This document shows positions 35,701-43,428 of a stretch of 64,000 nucleotides of DNA, piece by piece. The stretch lies in assembly GCA_964398865.1 (NCBI GenBank), contig CAYNOO010000003.1, positions 13,406-77,405 of the forward strand. The letters are read 5' to 3'. Numbering within the stretch: the stretch's first letter is position 1; the number at the start of each line of letters is the position of its first letter. The notes beneath the pieces were generated by a model. That model was not told where the DNA came from, ran no database searches, and saw nothing but the letters and a program-made list of their open reading frames with translations. Made by a program: the position numbers and the translations under genes. The stretch comes from Phycocordibacter sp964398865 (GTDB lineage Bacteria > Patescibacteriota > Minisyncoccia > Phycocordibacterales > Phycocordibacteraceae).

Positions 35701-36458
35701 AGACTGCGGCGCCAGTACCGACATACAAGACAGAAGCATTACCCCCTGTAGAACACTTACTCGCAGATGTTGCTCCTGTTACATCTCGAGCTCCAGCACC
35801 AGCAGTTGATGGTATTCCGAACATCTCTGATGTCATTGAGTCGCGCGCACATGCGGCAGGCGTGCTTATGTCACCTGAAGCAGTGAGTCTCGCAGCAGCG
35901 GTTTCTTCAGATAGGGCAGAGTCTCTCCGAGTCTTTGGCAACATATTGAATGAAGCAGTACGCACTGTTCCTCGCGAAAATGGCTGGGTTATGCTCACGA
36001 CTGACCGCTTTACCGAGCTTGCCGGCAAAGAGAAGGGGGTGAACGCAGTTCCCCCAAGCGCTGCTGCGTTTTCTGCTCCTGAGCCGGTCAAAGTCGCCGC
36101 AGATGTTGCGACGAGAAACAGCCCCGTAGACACAGCGGCAGCTGCAGCGTTTGCAGGAGCGATCGTCGCGGGAAATCGCGACACCGCGTTCAGCGTCATG
36201 CGCTCATTCGAGCATGATGCGATGAGTCCAACTGCTCTCATGACTTCAACTGCAACTGTTCTTGACGCCTTGTATCGCGCACGGAGAGACAATCGCTCTG
36301 CTCCAGACACTACTCTTGCAGACGCAGCATCGCACCTCTCAGATGAACAGCTTGCGCACCTCGTAAACATCTTCACGCACTCCCTCGATACCGTGTACTC
36401 GTCGCCCTTTACCGGCGTGAAGCTCGCGCTCGCTCAGGCCTTTGAGGTCGTCGGGTAG
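32703..36458 (+). CDS. Giant surface protein: ten Ig-like repeats, IPYTG motif, membrane helix, 300-residue tail
   Basis: A 1251-residue protein. A signal segment (residues about 8-28) precedes ten Ig-like units (about 80-890) of two kinds: a longer one with G-x-S-x-LSWTTTNATS and a shorter one with LSKDxISW. Each has a Cys at its start and one near its end, suggesting a disulfide. IPYTGF lies at 911-916, followed by a strong membrane helix (about 920-942), as in a sortase signal. Unlike a normal substrate, about 300 residues follow, with Ala/Pro-rich and helical sequence. It lies just after the sortase. ATG 32703 is chosen (TATAAA ends 6 bases before); a longer frame opens at 32646. Confidence 0.8.
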   Translation: MKTSVIKKSVLVVAALIAIFAAGAWFSIDAAQISFDTSSITANADIGCGGCEPIVFNVWDWNDSYQPPNADGGGGGETPYPSCVLSANPVTITAGQSSTLTWYTDNITSVSIDHGVGSVAVNGSTSVSPSVTTTYTLTGSGPYGGVNCQQTVIVTAPPTPVCSADLSKDHLIWSTVNATSVTITTLTAGSPVIPPPYGLSGTYNFVPPLGAGTHSYNLTATGPGGTVLCAVTVTITPQPAPTCTLTANPTSITAGGSSTLSWTTTNATSVSINQGIGSVTANGSTSVSPTTSKVYTLTATGPGGTVTCTQGITVIPPPMPVCTLSLSPTNISWTTTNASSITLVSTTGSPAIPSPGLNGSYNFNPDLGPGTHSYTLTATGAGGAVICIGTIHIDSTPPPPTCTLSANPTAILTGASSVLSWTTTNATSISINQGVGTVSTANGSVTVTPSTTKTYTLTATGPGGTVNCQTTITVSNNPPPTCSLTASVSTIASGQSATLSWTTANATSVSINQGIGAVSTSGSTSVHPTTTTTYTLTATGPGGTVTCVRTITVTTSPTPVCSLDLSKDQISWTSTNATAVTITPVTASPAIPSPQALSGFFNFVPPLGFGTHTYTMTATGPGGSVLCGVTVTVTPNPAPTCTLDANPTTIAPGGSSTLSWTTTNATSIVITQGIGSVTANGSTSVSPSTSKTYALTATGPGGSVTCQQTIVVTPPATPSCTLSANPSSVSAGDASALSWTTTNAVSASIDHGVGTVTPVIAGSTAVSISNTITYTMTVTSAFGATNTCQTTITVVGPAPACTISVSPSSINTGQSVVVSWTSSNVTSGFITGGVGSTSPVSGGSITMFPPSSTTYVGTFTGPNGTVSCERSVTVAPTGCTGNCGGGFNQPTVTLSGQPTNQPLAFVSLAQIPYTGFDAGPALTILFWLAIGLLSALIAYFVAGKGGIRYLVSYAGGLSTQRPHTPAEVHEHQREAVYGAPYPTPDLLAMHQSASIAAPIKTAAPVPTYKTEALPPVEHLLADVAPVTSRAPAPAVDGIPNISDVIESRAHAAGVLMSPEAVSLAAAVSSDRAESLRVFGNILNEAVRTVPRENGWVMLTTDRFTELAGKEKGVNAVPPSAAAFSAPEPVKVAADVATRNSPVDTAAAAAFAGAIVAGNRDTAFSVMRSFEHDAMSPTALMTSTATVLDALYRARRDNRSAPDTTLADAASHLSDEQLAHLVNIFTHSLDTVYSSPFTGVKLALAQAFEVVG

Positions 36459-36461
36459 ATC

Positions 36462-36626
36462 ATGATGGGGCACGAAGCAAAAGCTAATATAACTCTAGAC
36501 GAAGTTTTCGTTGCGTATCAAGCTTTAGGCACAGGCAAGATGGATTATAAGACGTACGATAAAATGCTCCGCGCACTTTCACGGGAGGATCTTACTAAAC
36601 TTCTCGAGCGAATAGAAAAGAATTAA
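36462..36626 (+). CDS. Hypothetical 54-residue protein
   Basis: An open frame of 54 residues starting 3 bases after the giant surface gene (a second ATG at 36465). It is helical and charged: KANITLDEVFVAYQALGTGK, then DYKTYDKMLRALSREDLTKLLERIEK. No family is recognised. Its stop is followed after 7 bases by palindrome copy A. It may be co-transcribed with the surface protein. Confidence 0.55.
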   Translation: MMGHEAKANITLDEVFVAYQALGTGKMDYKTYDKMLRALSREDLTKLLERIEKN

Positions 36627-36633
36627 AAGGAGA

Positions 36634-36659
36634 TTGTGCAACACCCTGGTATTACACAA
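36634..36659. repeat. 26-bp palindrome family, copy A
   Basis: Arms TTGTGCAACACC and GGTATTACACAA around CT. The two mismatches are C-A on the + strand and therefore G-T wobbles in minus-strand RNA. It begins 8 bases after the stop of the 54-residue gene. Confidence 0.85.
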
Positions 36660-36688
36660 AAGAAGTCGGAATCAAAAACTTAAATCTA

Positions 36689-36886
36689 ATGCCAAGGGAA
36701 GGATTACACACAGACGATATAAAGGGGGATATTGATCAGTTTTTTTCTTGGGACAATTGGTTCTCGTACGCAGACGCATTTGATTTCATTTCAGAAAAAA
36801 TGCGAGCTATTTCTGGCATGGCTCCGGGTGAGGCGAGAGAAGGATTGCTTGCTTATCTTAACGAAAAAATCGACCGTTATTTCTGA
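36689..36886 (+). CDS. Hypothetical 65-residue protein
   Basis: A small acidic helical protein (MPREGLHTDDIKGDIDQFF, then WFSYADAFDFISEKM). It shares the short motif DIKG[DN]I with the next protein (36893), 6 bases downstream. The family is unknown. The pair lies between palindrome copies A and B, so the two genes and copy B may form one unit. Confidence 0.55.
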   Translation: MPREGLHTDDIKGDIDQFFSWDNWFSYADAFDFISEKMRAISGMAPGEAREGLLAYLNEKIDRYF

Positions 36887-36892
36887 ATTAAT

Positions 36893-37123
36893 ATGTCAGC
36901 AGAAGAATCACATGATGCGGAGGCAAGAAAAGCATTGATAGAAAAAGCGATTATAGAAAGCGTTCGTGTTCGCAAGCTCAGGCAAGAGGACATCAAGGGG
37001 AATATCACCGTCGGTTTTGTGCAAGAGCGCTACTGGAGAGAGTTAGGCAGAGATTTTTCTCCAGCTGAATTTAGTTATATTCACACTGAAACTTCACGTC
37101 GCCTCCGCGCTGAAGAGAAATAG
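36893..37123 (+). CDS. Hypothetical 76-residue protein
   Basis: A charged helical small protein (EARKALIEKAIIESVRVRKL, then QEDIKGNITVGFVQERYW). It starts 6 bases after the 65-residue gene and shares DIKG[DN]I with it, suggesting related ends. No family is recognised. Palindrome copy B follows 12 bases after the stop. Confidence 0.55.
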   Translation: MSAEESHDAEARKALIEKAIIESVRVRKLRQEDIKGNITVGFVQERYWRELGRDFSPAEFSYIHTETSRRLRAEEK

Positions 37124-37135
37124 AGGAAAAGAAGC

Positions 37136-37163
37136 TTTGTGCAACACCCGGGTGTTGCACAAA
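37136..37163. repeat. Palindrome family, copy B (perfect, 28 bp)
   Basis: A perfect palindrome with 14-base arms (TTTGTGCAACACCC and its complement) and no loop. It lies between convergent genes: 12 bases after the 76-residue gene and 4 bases after the thrS stop. Confidence 0.9.
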
Positions 37164-37167
37164 TTGA

Positions 37168-38907
37168 TTAGACTCGGTCAGTGATTTCTTTTTTCAGTCT
37201 TGAGATAATGTCAGTCGTTGCCAGTGCACCTTCTGATGCGGTGCGATTTTCAACTGTTACAGTAGCTGCTTCTGCTTCCTTATCCCCGATGACGAAAAGG
37301 TAGGGGATTTTTTCTTTTTTTGCATTCCGTATCTTCTTGCCTAGTGATTCGTTTGCATCATCAATCTCACTTCGGATGCCCGCGGCTTTTAATGCCGCGA
37401 TGACTGTTTGTCCGTATTCGTTATGCTTTTCGGATACAGGAAGAACTTTCACCTGCACGGGTGACATCCAGAGAGGGAAGGCGCCAGCATAATGCTCAAT
37501 GAGTACGCCCATGAATCTATCAGGAGAGCCGATTAGTGCGCGATGAATCATCACTGGCGTTTTATCTCCGCCATCTTTATCTACGTATGCGAGCTTGAAT
37601 CGCCCGGGCATGTTGAAGTCGAGCTGAATCGTTGAAATCTGCCATTCGCGACCGATTGCATCGACTGCCATGATGTCTATCTTAGGACCATAAAATGCAG
37701 CGTCCCCCACAGCTTCTTTAAACTCGATGTTCTTTTTCTGCAGAAGCGCACGCATAATTGGCTCTGACTTCTCCCATACCTCGTCTCCCCCGAGGTATTT
37801 TTCTTTTTTGTTTGGGTCGCGGAGTGACAAGCGCATCCAGTAATCAATGCGATATATTTTTAAGATTTTCTGAATAGCATCGAGTACGTTTGAAATTTCT
37901 TCTTCAACCTGATCTTCTCGGCAGAAGATGTGTCCGTCGTCTTGTGAAAAGGCGCGGAGTCTTGTAAGTCCTGAGAGCTCACCAGGTCGCTCATCGCGAT
38001 AGAGCACAGCAAAGTCGCTGTAGCGGATAGGTAAGTCGCGGTAGCTACGGGGCTGCGAATCATAAATCTGCGTGTGCTGGGGGCAGTTCATGGGTTTCAG
38101 GAACATCTCATCCTCGACGTACTGCGATTTAACACCGAGCATGTCTTCTTTGTATTTGTCGTAGTGGCCAGAAATTTTGAAAAGCTCACCCTTGTTCATG
38201 TTGGGCGTATGCACCTCGCCAAACCCGAGCTCATCATTGAGTTCGCGTGAAAGTTTTACTATCTCTGAGCGTATGATGTTTCCCTTCGGTGTGAAAAGCG
38301 GCATGCCGGAGCCCACAAGATCAGAAAATACGAGAAGACCTTGCTCGCGTGCGAGTTTGCGGTGGTCGCGTTTCTTGGCTTCCTCGCGCCTCGCGATGTA
38401 GGCGTCCATATCTTCTTTTGTGTCAAAGGCGAGCGCGTAGATGCGCGTGAGCATGGGATTCTTTTCGTCGCCTCGCCAATAGGCGCCCGCGATGCGATCT
38501 AATTTGAACGAGTCCGGCTTTATTTCAGCGCTTGGATTTTCTACATGCCCTCCACGGCAGAGGTCCCAATACTCTCCTGATTTGTAGAAAGAAACTTTCT
38601 CACCAGTGGCAGCGAATTCATCTATGAGCTCATGCTTGTAGGGGTTGCCAGGGTATTCTTTCTTGGCTTCGTCCGCTGAAAGCTCATGACGGGAAAAGCT
38701 TGTCCAGGTGGGCAAGATTTTGCGCATCTCTTTTTCAATTTTCGTAAAATCCTTTTCAGAAAGGGGAGTGGTGAATTCAAAGTCAAAATAGAAGCCATCG
38801 TCTATGGCAGGTCCTATGGTGCGCTTGGTGTCTGACCAAAGCTTCATCACAGCCGCAGCCATGAGGTGTGCGAGGGTATGGCGTTTGTGCTCTAACTGTT
38901 CGTTCAT
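37168..38907 (-). CDS. thrS: Threonyl-tRNA synthetase (without TGS domain)
   Basis: A 579-residue class II synthetase for threonine. It begins directly at the editing domain (HKRHTLAHLMAAAVMKLW, with the HxxxH zinc-type motif), so the N-terminal TGS domain of the usual 640-residue enzyme is absent. The catalytic core shows FLKPMNCPQHTQIY, YRDERPGELSGLTRLRAFSQ and MIHRALIGSPDRFMGVLIEH, then the C-terminal anticodon-binding domain. It is downstream of dnaE by 18 bases and probably in one operon with it. Confidence 0.95.
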   Translation of the reverse strand: MNEQLEHKRHTLAHLMAAAVMKLWSDTKRTIGPAIDDGFYFDFEFTTPLSEKDFTKIEKEMRKILPTWTSFSRHELSADEAKKEYPGNPYKHELIDEFAATGEKVSFYKSGEYWDLCRGGHVENPSAEIKPDSFKLDRIAGAYWRGDEKNPMLTRIYALAFDTKEDMDAYIARREEAKKRDHRKLAREQGLLVFSDLVGSGMPLFTPKGNIIRSEIVKLSRELNDELGFGEVHTPNMNKGELFKISGHYDKYKEDMLGVKSQYVEDEMFLKPMNCPQHTQIYDSQPRSYRDLPIRYSDFAVLYRDERPGELSGLTRLRAFSQDDGHIFCREDQVEEEISNVLDAIQKILKIYRIDYWMRLSLRDPNKKEKYLGGDEVWEKSEPIMRALLQKKNIEFKEAVGDAAFYGPKIDIMAVDAIGREWQISTIQLDFNMPGRFKLAYVDKDGGDKTPVMIHRALIGSPDRFMGVLIEHYAGAFPLWMSPVQVKVLPVSEKHNEYGQTVIAALKAAGIRSEIDDANESLGKKIRNAKKEKIPYLFVIGDKEAEAATVTVENRTASEGALATTDIISRLKKEITDRV

Positions 38908-38925
38908 CTTCAGGATTTTAGCACT

Positions 38926-41900
38926 TTATCCCAACGCTTTCACTTTCTCTATCAAGATTGATGGCTCGCCATTACGCTTGGAGAGTTTTCCGCGAATTAA
39001 GACGCACCGCCCTACTTCAAGGGCATCTTTACTCGTCTTGAATACTTCTGGAAACGCTACGCTTTCGATAAAGCCATCCTTGTCGGTAAGGGTGATAAAT
39101 CCCATGCGATCGCCTTTCTTGGTCAGAATTGTTTTTATGTTCTCAATGACGCCACCAACTACAAGTGGGTAGCCGTTCCTCTGTTCCGCGCGGGCAAATT
39201 GGATTGAGTGCGGATACTGTGCAAGCTCTGTCTTGAATTGATCCAACGGGTGACCGGAGACGTAAATGCCCAAGAGTTCCTTTTCGGAATTCAGCATCTC
39301 AATTTGTGAGAGCGCTACTGCTGGTTCCAACTTGATGTCGGTCGATATTGCCATGGTGCCGAATAGGGAATCTTGAGCCGTTGATGTGGCACCTGCATCT
39401 TTCGCGAATAGCAGGAGCTTTTCGATGTTGCCAAGCAAAATGCCGCGGTTGTTGAACGAGTCGAAGACACCGCACTTTATGAGCGATTCAAGTGCACGCC
39501 GGTTCAGAATACTTCCAGGCAGGCGAGAGAGTACGTCGCCAATTGAGGTGAATTTTCCTCCGCGTGAACGCTCTTCCATCACTGCTTTTGCAGCTCCCTC
39601 ACCGAAGTTTTTTATTGTAGACAAGCCGAAGCGAATCATGCCCGCAGCAATGACGGTGAATGATTCAAATGATTCATTGATATCAGGAGGTAATACTCTG
39701 ATACCGATTCGCTCGCACTCCGCTACATCGTCTGCAATACGCTCTACGTTTCCAGAGTCTGCCGACAAAAGCGCCGCCATGTAATCTTCGGGATGATTCG
39801 CCTTCATGTACGCCGTTTGGTATGCAACTTTCCCGTACGACGCGGCATGACCTTTGTTGAAACCGTATGCGGCAAAGGGCTCAATAAGTTTCCACAGGCT
39901 TTCGGCTTTTGCTTTTGAGAGTTTGCCATGCTCGATACAGCCTTGAATAAATTTTTCTTTTTGCGCCTCCATCTCTACCGGAATCTTTTTACCCATAGCC
40001 TTGCGCAGCTGGTCGGCTTCGAGCCAGGAATAACCTCCCATGTTGATGGCAATCAGCAGCACGTCGTCCTGATACGTGATGATGCCGTACGAGCGCTCCA
40101 AAATGTCTTTCATTCGTGGGTCAAGGTAGGTGACGAGCGAAGGGTCGTGCTTTCGGCGAATGTATTCTGGAATGGATTCCATCGGACCAGGACGATAGAG
40201 CGCGACCATGGCGTTGATGTCGTGAATTGATGAGGGTTTTAGGTCTTTCAAGTAGTGCGTCATGCCAGAGCCTCCAAGTTGGAATACTCCTCCGGTTTCG
40301 CCACGCGCGAGCATGGCAAACGTCTTTGTGTCATCAAGTGGAATGTTTTCGATGTCCACCCGCTCGCCCTTGCGGCTCATGACACGCTCCACTGAGTCGC
40401 CAAGGATGGAAAGGTTCGTGAGCCCGAGGAAGTCAAACTTCAAAAGTCCTGCGTCTTCCACTTCATGCATGTCGTACTGCGTGATGATGGCGTTTCCGGA
40501 AGGCTCATACTGCACTGGTACGAAATCAGACACAGCAGATGGCGCAATAACTATTCCTGCCGCATGGATTGAAATGTGACGGGCGTTCCCTTCAATTTGT
40601 TTTGCTGTGTTGATTATTATTTCAGCGTCTTCGTCAGACTGGTACAACCCTTTCAATTCGTCTTCAATCTCGAGCGCCCTTTTGATGGTCATGGGGAAGC
40701 CTTGCGAGCCTATGGGAATTAATTTCGCAATTCTGTCACCAACACCATAGGGATAACCCAAGGCGCGGGCAACATCGCGCACAGCTGCGCGCGCCATCAT
40801 GGTGCCAAACGTACCAATTTGTGCGACACATTCTTCGCCGTATTTTTCCTTCGCATAACGGATCATTTCGTCACGGCGACTGTCGGCGAAGTCCATGTCG
40901 ATGTCCGGTGCGGAGGGGCGCTCAGGGTTCAAGAATCGCTCGAACGGAAGCTTGTACGCTATCGGGTCTACGTTGGTGATGCCGGTGAGGTACGACACCA
41001 GTGAGCCTGCTGCGGATCCGCGCGTGGTGGTGAGGATTCCATGGTTTCGCGCATAGGCGAGCAAGTCGGCGACGGTAAGAAAGTATGGTGCGAAACCTTT
41101 GTTGGTGATTATGGAAAGTTCATAGTCGAGGCGTTTTCGAACTTCTTCCGTTTCCTCCATATGATGATTGGTGAGTCCTTTTTCTACCGCTTTCTTCAAC
41201 TCCCCTTCGTAGTTAGTTCTTGCAGGAATGGGGAAGAGCGGGAAGACCCATGAGCCTAAATTCAAGCTAACGTTTGCGCGCTCCGCAATCGCTTCTGCAT
41301 TCGCGAGAGCTTCCGGAAAATCTCGGTACCGCTCCAATGCAGTCTCGGTGCTGCAAAATGCGAGGTCAGAAGGGTCTGCGGCGATTCCCGGAGTAGCGAT
41401 TCTTCGCACTATGTCGCGCGCAGTCCGGTCTTCCGGTTTCAAATAGTATGTGTCGTCGGATGCGACGAGAGGGAGGTTCATTGCTTTCGCAATTCCTGCG
41501 ATGCGAATTTGTTGGTCGCGTCCACCATTCCAACCGAGGCGTGCGTACACGTTTTCACCTCCAAGGTTTTTCCTGAGTGTTTCCACTAGAGCTTCCGAAT
41601 TTCTTCGCACCAGTGCCGTGTCAGGAATAAGCGCAATCAATCCTTTTCCGTATTTTTCTATGTGCACGTCTTTCACTTTTGGTAGGTTATCGTTCCCAGG
41701 CTCTTTAGAGAGATCAAGATATGCGTGCGAGATGAGCTTGAGAAGGTGTTGATAGCCTTCGTTCGTTTCTGCAAGGAAAATAATATGGTCTTCAACGCCG
41801 TTAATAACAACATCCGCATCAATTCCAAGAATCGCCTTGATGCCGGCTTTCTTGCAGGCTTTGTAGAACTCGATGGCTCCGTACAGGTTGTTGCGGTCTG

Positions 41901-42021
41901 CGAGTGCGAGCGCAGGCATGCCGTAAAACATCGCAGCGTTTACAAGGGCGTCTATTTGCGGAATACCATCAAGAAGGCTGTAGTGGCTGTGCGCGGAGAG
42001 GTGGGAGAAAGATGAGGACAT
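38926..42021 (-). CDS. dnaE: DNA polymerase III alpha subunit
   Basis: The replicative polymerase, 1031 residues. The PHP domain opens with LSAHSHYSLLDGIPQ, the palm has PDIDMDFADSRRDEM and the neighbouring AYGFNKGHAASYG, and an OB-fold sits near the C-terminus (VVGGVIENIKTI, GFITLTDKDG). It is shorter than E. coli DnaE (1160), mainly at the C-terminal tail. The start is 42021 (MSSSFSHLSAHS). The frame stays open further upstream, into the repeat tract and rnhB, but that part has no family similarity. TAAGCT (42029-42034, complement) ends 7 bases before it. Confidence 0.96.
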   Translation of the reverse strand: MSSSFSHLSAHSHYSLLDGIPQIDALVNAAMFYGMPALALADRNNLYGAIEFYKACKKAGIKAILGIDADVVINGVEDHIIFLAETNEGYQHLLKLISHAYLDLSKEPGNDNLPKVKDVHIEKYGKGLIALIPDTALVRRNSEALVETLRKNLGGENVYARLGWNGGRDQQIRIAGIAKAMNLPLVASDDTYYLKPEDRTARDIVRRIATPGIAADPSDLAFCSTETALERYRDFPEALANAEAIAERANVSLNLGSWVFPLFPIPARTNYEGELKKAVEKGLTNHHMEETEEVRKRLDYELSIITNKGFAPYFLTVADLLAYARNHGILTTTRGSAAGSLVSYLTGITNVDPIAYKLPFERFLNPERPSAPDIDMDFADSRRDEMIRYAKEKYGEECVAQIGTFGTMMARAAVRDVARALGYPYGVGDRIAKLIPIGSQGFPMTIKRALEIEDELKGLYQSDEDAEIIINTAKQIEGNARHISIHAAGIVIAPSAVSDFVPVQYEPSGNAIITQYDMHEVEDAGLLKFDFLGLTNLSILGDSVERVMSRKGERVDIENIPLDDTKTFAMLARGETGGVFQLGGSGMTHYLKDLKPSSIHDINAMVALYRPGPMESIPEYIRRKHDPSLVTYLDPRMKDILERSYGIITYQDDVLLIAINMGGYSWLEADQLRKAMGKKIPVEMEAQKEKFIQGCIEHGKLSKAKAESLWKLIEPFAAYGFNKGHAASYGKVAYQTAYMKANHPEDYMAALLSADSGNVERIADDVAECERIGIRVLPPDINESFESFTVIAAGMIRFGLSTIKNFGEGAAKAVMEERSRGGKFTSIGDVLSRLPGSILNRRALESLIKCGVFDSFNNRGILLGNIEKLLLFAKDAGATSTAQDSLFGTMAISTDIKLEPAVALSQIEMLNSEKELLGIYVSGHPLDQFKTELAQYPHSIQFARAEQRNGYPLVVGGVIENIKTILTKKGDRMGFITLTDKDGFIESVAFPEVFKTSKDALEVGRCVLIRGKLSKRNGEPSILIEKVKALG

Positions 42022-42115
42022 CCTTACTAGCTTACAGGTTTCAGGTTTCAGGTGCCAGGTGTTGATTACCATCTTCGAATTCTCCCTGTAAGCTGTAACC
42101 TGAAAGCTGACACCT
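42022..42115. repeat. Short-word repeat tract between dnaE and rnhB
   Basis: The divergent spacer is almost entirely made of CAGGTTTCAGG-type words on one side (42034-42061) and their complement on the other (ACCTGAAAGCTGACACCT, near 42097-42114). The two halves can fold into a long imperfect stem. It contains both start regions. Confidence 0.65.
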
Positions 42116-42718
42116 ATGAAGTACATTCTCGGAGTCGATGAAGCAGGTAGGGGGCCTCTGGCAGGACCGGTGGCGGTCGGGGTGGTTGCTGCATCGAGCG
42201 ACTTCGACATTCTCGCCGCTTTCCCTGGCCTCAATGATTCCAAGAAGCTTTCAGAAAAGAAACGAGAATCGCTGTTCTTGCTTCTGCAGGAAGAGATGCG
42301 AAAGGGCAGCGTTAGCGCAGTCGTATGCTTATCTTCGGCTGGCGTGATAGACACCAAAGGAATCTCCTATGCTGTGGCTCACGCCCTTACGCAGGGTGTC
42401 AGAAAACTTATGCCAGATCCGAGAGCAGGGAAGGTGTATCTCGACGGCTCGCTCAAAGCACCTATTGAATATGAACAGGAGACGATTATCGGAGGGGATG
42501 GATTAGTTCCTGCAATCATGCTCGCTTCCGTTGCAGCAAAAGTTACCCGTGACCGCTTGATGAAAAAGATGGCAGAAGAACAACCCGCCTATGGGTTTGA
42601 GCGACATAAAGGATATGGGACAGCCTCCCACATAGAGGCTATTCAAAAGTATGGTCCTTCCTCCGTCCACCGTATGACATTTCTTTCCAATATCCTGAGT
42701 GCTACTATTCCCGCATGA
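42116..42718 (+). CDS. rnhB: Ribonuclease HII
   Basis: A 200-residue enzyme that removes RNA from RNA-DNA hybrids, including single ribonucleotides. YILGVDEAGRGPLAGPVAVG carries the catalytic Asp-Glu pair, and later acidic residues lie in KVYLDGSLKAP and KVTRDRLM. The C-terminal GYGTASHIEAIQKYGPSSVHR is typical. The stop overlaps the next gene by 4 bases. Confidence 0.95.
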   Translation: MKYILGVDEAGRGPLAGPVAVGVVAASSDFDILAAFPGLNDSKKLSEKKRESLFLLLQEEMRKGSVSAVVCLSSAGVIDTKGISYAVAHALTQGVRKLMPDPRAGKVYLDGSLKAPIEYEQETIIGGDGLVPAIMLASVAAKVTRDRLMKKMAEEQPAYGFERHKGYGTASHIEAIQKYGPSSVHRMTFLSNILSATIPA

Positions 42719-43095
42719 CAGACGATAATTCAGCCGCAGCTGTCCCTGACTTGCCCGTTGACCAAGAGCTCGCTGAGCGCGTAGTAGCACTCTATAGCTC
42801 TGTCGATGAGACGCTCAATGAGCTTCGCGTTCCTGATGATGAGCGAAAAGAAGTAGAACAAAACCTGATGGAAGCAATCGCTGCCGATCTTCTGGTGCGT
42901 TTAGGTGAGAGACTTTCGGACGATGATAAGAAAGAGCTTGCAGAAATGGGGAACGGATTCGCTCCTGGCACTGAGCCTGACTTGAATGCCGTTGCAGGAT
43001 TTTTCCGTACGAAGTTTAGCCAAGAGGAGTTGGTGCACGCGCTAGCGGAAGCGACTGAAAGTGTTCTCAAAGAATTCACCGACGCGATGCGCTAA
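42715..43095 (+). CDS. Hypothetical acidic helical protein
   Basis: A 126-residue protein, strongly acidic and helical throughout (VDQELAERVVALYSSVDETL, VEQNLMEAIAADLLVRLGER). I do not recognise it with confidence; it resembles small helical proteins often found in Patescibacteria. It overlaps rnhB by ATGA, so it is translationally coupled to it, and is followed 2 bases later by another small gene. Confidence 0.6.
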   Translation: MTDDNSAAAVPDLPVDQELAERVVALYSSVDETLNELRVPDDERKEVEQNLMEAIAADLLVRLGERLSDDDKKELAEMGNGFAPGTEPDLNAVAGFFRTKFSQEELVHALAEATESVLKEFTDAMR

Positions 43096-43097
43096 GT

Positions 43098-43352
43098 ATG
43101 GGGAGTCCAGAGGGAGGGAAGCACTATAGAGCAAAGAATCCTGTTCATCGCCGTATCGCTACGGAGAGCGGTCTAAATCCTGATAGTCTTACCGCAGATC
43201 AGACACGTTGGATAAAAGAACTTGCGGACAGAGAAGCGTCTAACGGTGATTTTCGACGCAGAACACAAGGCAGGGGATTATTGCATGGCGTTCTGAACCC
43301 CGGAGAAAGTAAAATTGCTACATTAGATTCTTTCCGAAAGCGAAAGAATTGA
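43098..43352 (+). CDS. Hypothetical 84-residue basic protein
   Basis: A small basic protein: GGKHYRAKNPVHRRIATESG, then LTADQTRWIKELADREASNG, ending LLHGVLNPGESK. The HGVLNP motif is also found in the 95-residue protein at 28212. Last gene of the rnhB run. Palindrome copy C follows the stop after 9 bases. Function unknown; the basic charge would suit nucleic-acid binding, which is inference. Confidence 0.55.
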   Translation: MGSPEGGKHYRAKNPVHRRIATESGLNPDSLTADQTRWIKELADREASNGDFRRRTQGRGLLHGVLNPGESKIATLDSFRKRKN

Positions 43353-43361
43353 AGCCCATTA

Positions 43362-43387
43362 TTGTGCAACGCTCGAACGTTACACAA
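43362..43387. repeat. 26-bp palindrome family, copy C
   Basis: Arms TTGTGCAACG and CGTTACACAA with a CTCGAA centre. As in copy A, the mismatches are C-A on the + strand and G-T on the minus strand. It begins 10 bases after the 84-residue gene and ends 6 bases before the next promoter. Confidence 0.85.
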
Positions 43388-43393
43388 ATTAAT

Positions 43394-43422
43394 TTGACAC
43401 TCGCATATGTTTCGTCTAACGT
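43394..43422 (+). promoter_or_regulatory. Promoter of 78-residue gene (leaderless arrangement)
   Basis: TTGACA (43394-43399), spacer of 17, TAACGT (43417-43422), then 6 bases to ATG 43429. Confidence 0.72.
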
Positions 43423-43428
43423 AGAGAG

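Noticed and set aside
35630..36376. A 248-residue open frame antisense to the giant surface protein
   Set aside because: It mirrors an Ala/Ser-rich coding region and has no start signals.
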